From Lachnospiraceae bacterium UBA3401 (GTDB lineage: Bacteria; Bacillota; Clostridia; Lachnospirales; Lachnospiraceae), in assembly GCA_002358575.1 (NCBI GenBank), contig DEPD01000179.1, forward strand, positions 1 to 10,244: a stretch of DNA of 10,244 nucleotides, given 5' to 3'. Position 1 is the first letter of the stretch, and every line of letters starts with the position of its first letter. The notes under the pieces are model-generated. The model had not been told where the DNA came from, did not search any database, and saw nothing but the letters and a program-made list of their open reading frames with translations. The position numbers and the translations under genes were made by a program. Positions 6,056-10,244 of this stretch are shown one piece after another.

Positions 6056-7480
6056 TCATACATACAATCTCAAAGCAACATCTTCACCTTGTTCGATAGC
6101 TGTTTCTACAAGTCTAACCGCTTTATCTAACAATTCTTTTCCTTGCCTTCTTGCTAGATTGCTTTCTGCCACCATACACATTATTTTTTCCTGTACTGCA
6201 ATATCAATAATCGGCAATGGGATTTTTAATAACTCATCTTTTCCAATCGCAGAAAGAATTGTTCCCGAACAGCCCTTTTTTAACAACGCCTGAACAGGTC
6301 TGCTCTTAAAAAGCATCATTAACGTTTCAGGATTGATAGAATCACATCTCACAACATAAAAGCCATTTGTGCAAAGATACCCGTCGCAATCCGGCGTTAT
6401 CAGCGCACATTTTGACAACGAGCCTTCCACTGATGACAGAATAACATCACCAGCAGAAACTTTTCTTCTCGCTCTTGTTGGCAAATCAATGCCATAAATC
6501 TTATTACATTCGTTTATGTCTCCCTGTTGACCCACATCAGATAATTCAATATACGAATACTCTGTCTTATGTTCGGGATTGTAATTTTTATCTTTGATCG
6601 TACATATATCCCCAATCAATCCATATCCATTATGATATTGCTTTAATAAGTTATCATAATTATCATATTCAGACTGATAATATTCTGCATCCCATCTTCT
6701 TGTATCTCCAAAAGAAGTTTTATATGACCTTATAGAATATCCAGCAGTTTGAGGAGCAAAATTCTTTAATCCCAATGTTTCTATCAATAATTCTTCCGCT
6801 TGCTTATAAACATCAGCTGACGCATCCATGAGTTCCAATGCCTCATTTATAAACTTTTTACAGACATTTTGAAATTCATTTGAAAACAAAGGAACATCTA
6901 GCATTTTTAAGTCATCCAAGTTAAGTCCCTTTTGTATTACTCCTCTTTCTTTACGTAATAATAAATTCCTGCCATATTTTGAATTAAGATAGGTTGTTAA
7001 AAAATAAGGGCTTACAGCATTCGTTCTAATTACTGTACTTTTACAGCTAAAAATAGCTGGTATATCTTTTTTTCTGATAATACACGCATTACCAAGCGTT
7101 CCGACAACAGATACCAGTATATCCTCAATTTTTAAAGCATATTTCGACAATCTATTAAAATCCTCTTTTGTCATATATCTCGCTTCTGTATTCTTTAATA
7201 TAAACGGCTTTATGTCCTGTCCTCTCACATATCTGAAATCTGGCACATCCGTATAATTGTTTGTATCATATGCAGATCCAAAAGGACCAATAAGGAAATC
7301 TGCCAAATGACACAACCTATTGTTCCTCCATTTATGTATGATTTTCTCATATGCAAGATAGTTTTTCTGATAATACTCCGCATCAATTCTACCTGAAAAT
7401 TCTAATTCTGAATACATTATTTCCTGAATCTCTAACCCATCCATTAACTTCTCGTAATAAACCTCATCAAACTCCGTCAC
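6056..7480 (-). CDS. hsdS: Type I/IIB restriction specificity subunit (HsdS-like)
   Basis: DNA-recognition subunit that directs methylation and cleavage to a bipartite site. The 474-aa protein has two target recognition domains: the first about 50-200 (G-P-F-G-S-A at 65-70, V-S-V-V-G-T-L-G at 123-130), the second about 285-425 (S-S-V-E-G-S at 349-354). Each is followed by a helical conserved region (about 202-240 and 426-465) that forms the spacer coiled coil. A marked internal repeat, R-I-D-A-E-Y-Y-Q at 31-38 and R-W-D-A-E-Y-Y-Q at 262-269, marks the start of each half. The length is normal for a full two-domain subunit. The start is uncertain: a GTG at 7480 is used, but it has no good ribosome site, and the frame stays open upstream into the 3' end of the R-M gene across a T8 run (see findings). 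The two TRDs differ, so an asymmetric target is expected. Confidence 0.9.
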   Translation of the reverse strand: MTEFDEVYYEKLMDGLEIQEIMYSELEFSGRIDAEYYQKNYLAYEKIIHKWRNNRLCHLADFLIGPFGSAYDTNNYTDVPDFRYVRGQDIKPFILKNTEARYMTKEDFNRLSKYALKIEDILVSVVGTLGNACIIRKKDIPAIFSCKSTVIRTNAVSPYFLTTYLNSKYGRNLLLRKERGVIQKGLNLDDLKMLDVPLFSNEFQNVCKKFINEALELMDASADVYKQAEELLIETLGLKNFAPQTAGYSIRSYKTSFGDTRRWDAEYYQSEYDNYDNLLKQYHNGYGLIGDICTIKDKNYNPEHKTEYSYIELSDVGQQGDINECNKIYGIDLPTRARRKVSAGDVILSSVEGSLSKCALITPDCDGYLCTNGFYVVRCDSINPETLMMLFKSRPVQALLKKGCSGTILSAIGKDELLKIPLPIIDIAVQEKIMCMVAESNLARRQGKELLDKAVRLVETAIEQGEDVALRLYV

Positions 7481-7491
7481 AGATGGGTCAT

Positions 7492-9462
7492 CTAAAAAAA
7501 ACTCAAATGCTCCTTTTTTGCAAATTCAATAAACGCTTCAGCAATACCATCTTCCGTCAGTCCGTCATGGTTATACAAATCATGCTTTACTATTAAGTGG
7601 TCATGCGTATCCAACTTATAAGAACCGTCCGGATTCACACGGTAAATTTTATCCCCCGAATTGTCCTTGCTCGGCTCTCTCATTGTGGCAAAGAAAATCG
7701 GATAATCGTCTTTTTTCGGGCACAGTTCATCGTCCCATTTTTGGACAAACAGAACTGATGTCTTTGTTCCAGTATGCGGCTTAAAGACATTTCCATGCAA
7801 CCCAACAACTGCAAGTATCCTACACCGTTCCGCAATAAAGTCACGGATATATTTGTCCGATGCGTTGTTAAACCTGCCCTGCGGTAGCACAATCGCCATC
7901 CTACCCCCGTCTTTTAGGAAAGATAAGTTTCTTTCGATAAACAGAATGTCCCTGCCAACCTTAGACTGGTATTTCCCCTGCGCATTTTTACCAAGCTCAT
8001 ATTTTGAAATAATGCGGCTTTCCTTAATGTCCCCCGCAAACGGCGGATTTGCCATAAGGACATCAAACTCAAAATCCCTGTTCTGGTTTTTCGTCCTGCG
8101 CATACTCCGAAGACCTTTCCAGCCATCGTAATAAATGTCTTCCCATTCCTCATCCTTTGTAAAGTCATCCCATCTGTCATAATCCAGCGTATTCAGATGT
8201 ATGACATTCGTCCTGCCATCACCAGCGATTAAATTCAGCGTCCTGCCGACACGTACCGCTTTTGTGTCAAAATCAATCGCAAAAACATGATCCCTTACAT
8301 AATCTTCACATTCTGGCGGCTTTTTCTCCAGTGTAAAAAGATGGCTCTGGGGTATTCCTTTTTCTGCGAGAATGCTTTTCCATACATGAAAAATGGTATG
8401 CACTGGAAAACCGCAACTACCTGCTGCAGTGTCAATCATTTTTTCATGCCTCTTTGGATTAAGCATTTTCACACACATATCAATCACATATCTCGGTGTA
8501 AAATACTGCCCTTTCTCGCCTTTCTGTGATTTGCTCATCAAATATTCAAAAGCGTCATCCACAACATCAAGATTGGAATTGAACAACTTGACATCCTGCA
8601 AGCTGGCTACGCAGACTGCTAAATGAGATGCAGTCAATGCAATTTTTTCATCGTCATTAAACACGCCCGCCCATTTCTTCTTAGCCTTATTAAACAGCTC
8701 CTGCATACTGTTTTTCAAATCCTCGTCTGTATCCCCGTAATTGCGAAATTCCAAAGTTCTTGACTTATCCCTGCCGCTTTCCATCTCGTCATAAAGTTTT
8801 GTAAAAATCAATTTGAACACTTCTTCAAACACGTCAACGCCGGCATTGGCAAGAACCTCATCTTCCATTTCTTCAATCAAGCCTTTTAATGATTTTTTCT
8901 CACTTACCAGCTTATCTTTTGCGACCAAATCATCAATCGTCCAGCGTTCCGTCAAAATATCCTTTAATTTCTGGTTTTCTTTCGGTATATCAGGAATATC
9001 CTCAAAAAAATTTGGGTCTTTCCTATGATAGTAGGAAATTTGGTTTCCATTCGTCCATACGCCAATAATTGCCCCCGTTGCATTACAATAAGATTTAAGC
9101 TGCTCCTTGCCGTCTTTTAATTTGGGTTTTTTCAACTCTACAATTATTTCTTCAGATGTGACGTGGGTTTTATTGAAGACAACAATATCCGCACGTTTCT
9201 TTTCCCTTCCAAATGTAATGACCCTCTCAAGTTCCATTCGTTCGATAGGATAGCCATATTCATGCACTAATTTATAAATATATAACTGTCTGACAATCTC
9301 CTCCGGCGTCAGTTTCACATCTTTATTCCTGACAAGGCACTTTATATACACCTTTCCATTTTTCTCTACAATATTTTGTTCAATGGCATCTACCGCGCTG
9401 TCATCAAACTGTGTCAATTTGTAATCTGATTTTTTAATAATATTGGCTAAAATCCCACTCAT
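7492..9462 (-). CDS. Restriction-modification fusion: nuclease-like domain plus N6-adenine methyltransferase (BcgI-A-like)
   Basis: A 656-aa protein joining two activities. Residues about 1-180 resemble a type I R N-terminal (HSDR_N_2) nuclease domain of PD-(D/E)XK type: R-A-D-I-V-V-F with Asp92, then I-I-V-E-L-K-K-P with Glu109 and Lys111. Residues about 200-590 are an HsdM-type methyltransferase: G-Q-Y-F-T-P at 319-324, SAM motif D-T-A-A-G-S-C-G-F at 344-352 (Cys in place of the usual second Gly), A-I-D-F-D acidic motif, and catalytic N-P-P-F at 472-475. An R-M fusion beside a separate S subunit, with no ATP-dependent HsdR, is the layout of BcgI-type (IIB) enzymes, which cut on both sides of the site. 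The start at 9462 follows AAGGAG by 10 nt; an in-frame ATG at 9489 lacks a ribosome site. It lies 36 nt after the small upstream gene. An HsdM with a non-cutting N-terminal domain is the alternative. Confidence 0.85.
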   Translation of the reverse strand: MSGILANIIKKSDYKLTQFDDSAVDAIEQNIVEKNGKVYIKCLVRNKDVKLTPEEIVRQLYIYKLVHEYGYPIERMELERVITFGREKKRADIVVFNKTHVTSEEIIVELKKPKLKDGKEQLKSYCNATGAIIGVWTNGNQISYYHRKDPNFFEDIPDIPKENQKLKDILTERWTIDDLVAKDKLVSEKKSLKGLIEEMEDEVLANAGVDVFEEVFKLIFTKLYDEMESGRDKSRTLEFRNYGDTDEDLKNSMQELFNKAKKKWAGVFNDDEKIALTASHLAVCVASLQDVKLFNSNLDVVDDAFEYLMSKSQKGEKGQYFTPRYVIDMCVKMLNPKRHEKMIDTAAGSCGFPVHTIFHVWKSILAEKGIPQSHLFTLEKKPPECEDYVRDHVFAIDFDTKAVRVGRTLNLIAGDGRTNVIHLNTLDYDRWDDFTKDEEWEDIYYDGWKGLRSMRRTKNQNRDFEFDVLMANPPFAGDIKESRIISKYELGKNAQGKYQSKVGRDILFIERNLSFLKDGGRMAIVLPQGRFNNASDKYIRDFIAERCRILAVVGLHGNVFKPHTGTKTSVLFVQKWDDELCPKKDDYPIFFATMREPSKDNSGDKIYRVNPDGSYKLDTHDHLIVKHDLYNHDGLTEDGIAEAFIEFAKKEHLSFF

Positions 9463-9498
9463 TTGTCTTTCTCTCCTTCTAAATTGCATAAAAAGGTT

Positions 9499-9933
9499 TT
9501 ATAATAAAAGAATCTCTATTTCTTTGTCTGTAAATACACCGCTTACCTTTAGCAATTTTTTTAGACACTGCTTTATTGTTTCGTTGCGAAGACAATGTTT
9601 CGCTTCATAGTCATAAATAACACCAATCATCATTTTTAACTGCCGCTCAATTTCCGTTACAGTAACTTGATTGTAAAAGTTCATTCCAACGCTGCATATA
9701 CGCATGATATTTGTCGTATTTATAAACTCTTTGTAATCATGCAGGTATTCCTGCAGCGTATTCCACATAAATTCTTTATCCTTAGTTTCAATCGCTTCTC
9801 TTGCTTTTCTGCTTTTTATTTTTGATTTTTCTGCCACCTGATGTGTCATATCTACTGCTTTAATAATTGCCTTAACATAAGCTACTGCTTTTTCATCATC
9901 TGTATATTGTAAATTTTGATAATTATTTTCCAT
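9499..9933 (-). CDS. Hypothetical 144-aa helical protein, first gene of the cargo operon
   Basis: I do not recognise the family. The protein is rich in Lys, Glu and Ile, has no signal peptide or membrane segment, and looks almost wholly helical. A strongly basic stretch (K-S-K-I-K-S-R-K-A-R at about 36-45) precedes amphipathic helices. No helix-turn-helix or catalytic motif stands out, and it ends in I-L-L-L. The ribosome site is AGAGGAG 4 nt before the ATG, so the gene is very likely translated. It is 36 nt upstream of the restriction-modification gene and follows the apparent operon promoter, so it probably acts with the restriction enzyme or kinase. A controller, inhibitor, anti-toxin-like partner or effector are all open. 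Confidence 0.75.
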   Translation of the reverse strand: MENNYQNLQYTDDEKAVAYVKAIIKAVDMTHQVAEKSKIKSRKAREAIETKDKEFMWNTLQEYLHDYKEFINTTNIMRICSVGMNFYNQVTVTEIERQLKMMIGVIYDYEAKHCLRNETIKQCLKKLLKVSGVFTDKEIEILLL

Positions 9934-9980
9934 TTTGCTCCTCTTAAAAATTTTATGTTTATTTTAATTCTCTCTCAGAC

Positions 9981-10013
9981 ATTATATCATATATTTTCTT
10001 TTTTCGATATAAT
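9981..10013. promoter_or_regulatory. Inverted repeat spanning the cargo promoter
   Basis: ATTATATC (9981-9988) and GATATAAT (10006-10013) are perfect 8-bp arms with a 17-nt spacer. Each arm contains a TATAAT-like sequence on one strand. The arms could bind a dimeric repressor, or may simply reflect AT-rich -10 boxes facing opposite ways. Confidence 0.3.
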
Positions 10014-10039
10014 ATTTAAACAAAACGGCATATTGTCAA
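9981..10039 (-). promoter_or_regulatory. Promoter region of the cargo (restriction/kinase) operon
   Basis: On the minus strand a perfect TTGACA lies at 10034-10039. With 17 bp it faces AATATT (10011-10016), with 19 bp TATTAT (10009-10014). Further downstream a perfect TATAAT (9981-9986, minus strand) stands without a good -35 at 17 bp. Either or both may start the operon. The leader to the first ATG is about 45-75 nt. Confidence 0.5.
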
Positions 10040-10091
10040 AACAGAATCAACATTGTTTTCATCCAATACTTTGTTAAATACATTTCTTTAC

Positions 10092-10124
10092 GAAAAAAGG
10101 ACTGCCCTTCGCAATCCTTTTTTC
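10092..10124 (-). terminator. Rho-independent terminator between the right-edge gene and the cargo operon
   Basis: GAAAAAAGGA (10092-10101) pairs with TCCTTTTTTC (10115-10124), continuing through one mismatch into TGC/GCA around a 5-nt loop. The mismatch (C10102/A10114) is a G-U pair on the minus strand. It lies 23 nt after the stop at 10147, and the A and T runs on either side would allow termination in both directions. It separates the right-edge gene from the cargo promoter. Confidence 0.8.
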
Positions 10125-10146
10125 ATCACTTATGCTTACAAACTTC

Positions 10147-10244
10147 TCATAGCAATTCCTCCATCTTTTCCAAAGCAACTTGCTCGTCAGGCGTTTTTTC
10201 CTTTAACTACTTCGAACATTTGCTCCTGAAGAATTTTTCTTTCC
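10147..10244 (-). pseudogene. C-terminal fragment of an unrecognised gene, apparently frameshifted
   Basis: From the window edge one minus-strand frame reads E-R-K-I-L-Q-E-Q-M-F-E-V-V-K-G and stops soon after (K-N-A-stop). Another frame carries on K-T-P-D-E-Q-V-A-L-E-K-M-E-E-L-L to TGA at 10147-10149. Dropping one base from the A6 run (10194-10199 on the given strand) joins them into a single smooth charged helical C-terminus, which is followed by the terminator at 10092-10124. The family is not recognised, and only about 31 residues are visible. Without more upstream sequence the frameshift is an inference, and the first frame's own stop could be the true end. Confidence 0.45.

Noticed and set aside
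7680..8180. Open frames on both strands inside the R-M gene (for example 7914-8180 and 7853-8131)
   Set aside because: Shadows of the intact R-M coding frame with no starts or motifs of their own.

Overview
The window looks like part of an integrative/mobilizable element from a Gram-positive anaerobe of the class Clostridia, probably a gut Lachnospiraceae-type genome. This rests on protein relatedness: a DUF4368-type large serine recombinase, TnpW, a DnaC-like loader and a phage-type replisome organizer of the Tn4451-like kind, strong AGGAGG ribosome binding sites and low to moderate GC. Every supported gene except a transposase remnant at the left edge lies on the minus strand, so the window reads functionally from right to left. 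I made all family assignments by eye; no database search was possible.

Layout, left to right. Positions 1-116 hold the tail of an IS110-family transposase that stops abruptly, which suggests that the element inserted into an older insertion sequence. Next come the large serine recombinase (194-1816) with its own extended -10 promoter and a palindromic operator, a frameshifted tnpW (1951-2138), an intact DnaC-like helicase loader (2150-2983), a replisome organizer broken by a frameshift in a purine tract (2980-3757), and a DeoR-like helix-turn-helix regulator broken by a one-base insertion (3947-4277). Positions 4278-4824 have no gene but are rich in structure: an inverted repeat, a possible H-type pseudoknot, a 12-bp hairpin, two 36-bp direct-repeat units each holding a palindrome, and a strong terminator.

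The right half is a cargo operon, starting from a promoter near 10000: an unknown 144-aa helical protein, a 656-aa protein fusing a PD-(D/E)XK-type nuclease domain to an N6-adenine methyltransferase, a two-domain HsdS-type specificity subunit, and a Hanks-type serine/threonine kinase with an unrecognised C-terminal domain. There is no separate HsdR motor subunit. The R-M fusion plus S layout resembles BcgI-type (type IIB) restriction enzymes. Joined to a protein kinase it makes a plausible, perhaps undescribed, anti-phage operon, loosely recalling Pgl/BREX systems where kinases and methyltransferases occur together. At the right edge is the C-terminal piece of another gene, again apparently frameshifted, with its own terminator.

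A recurring oddity is that three short genes of the replication/regulation module and the right-edge fragment each need a single-base correction in a homopolymer or simple repeat to match their expected reading frame, while about 7 kb of long genes (recombinase, loader, R-M, S, kinase) are open. This may mean decay of the mobile module with retention of cargo, phase variation or recoding, or sequencing error. A T8 run at the R-M/S junction may similarly hide an R-M-S fusion.
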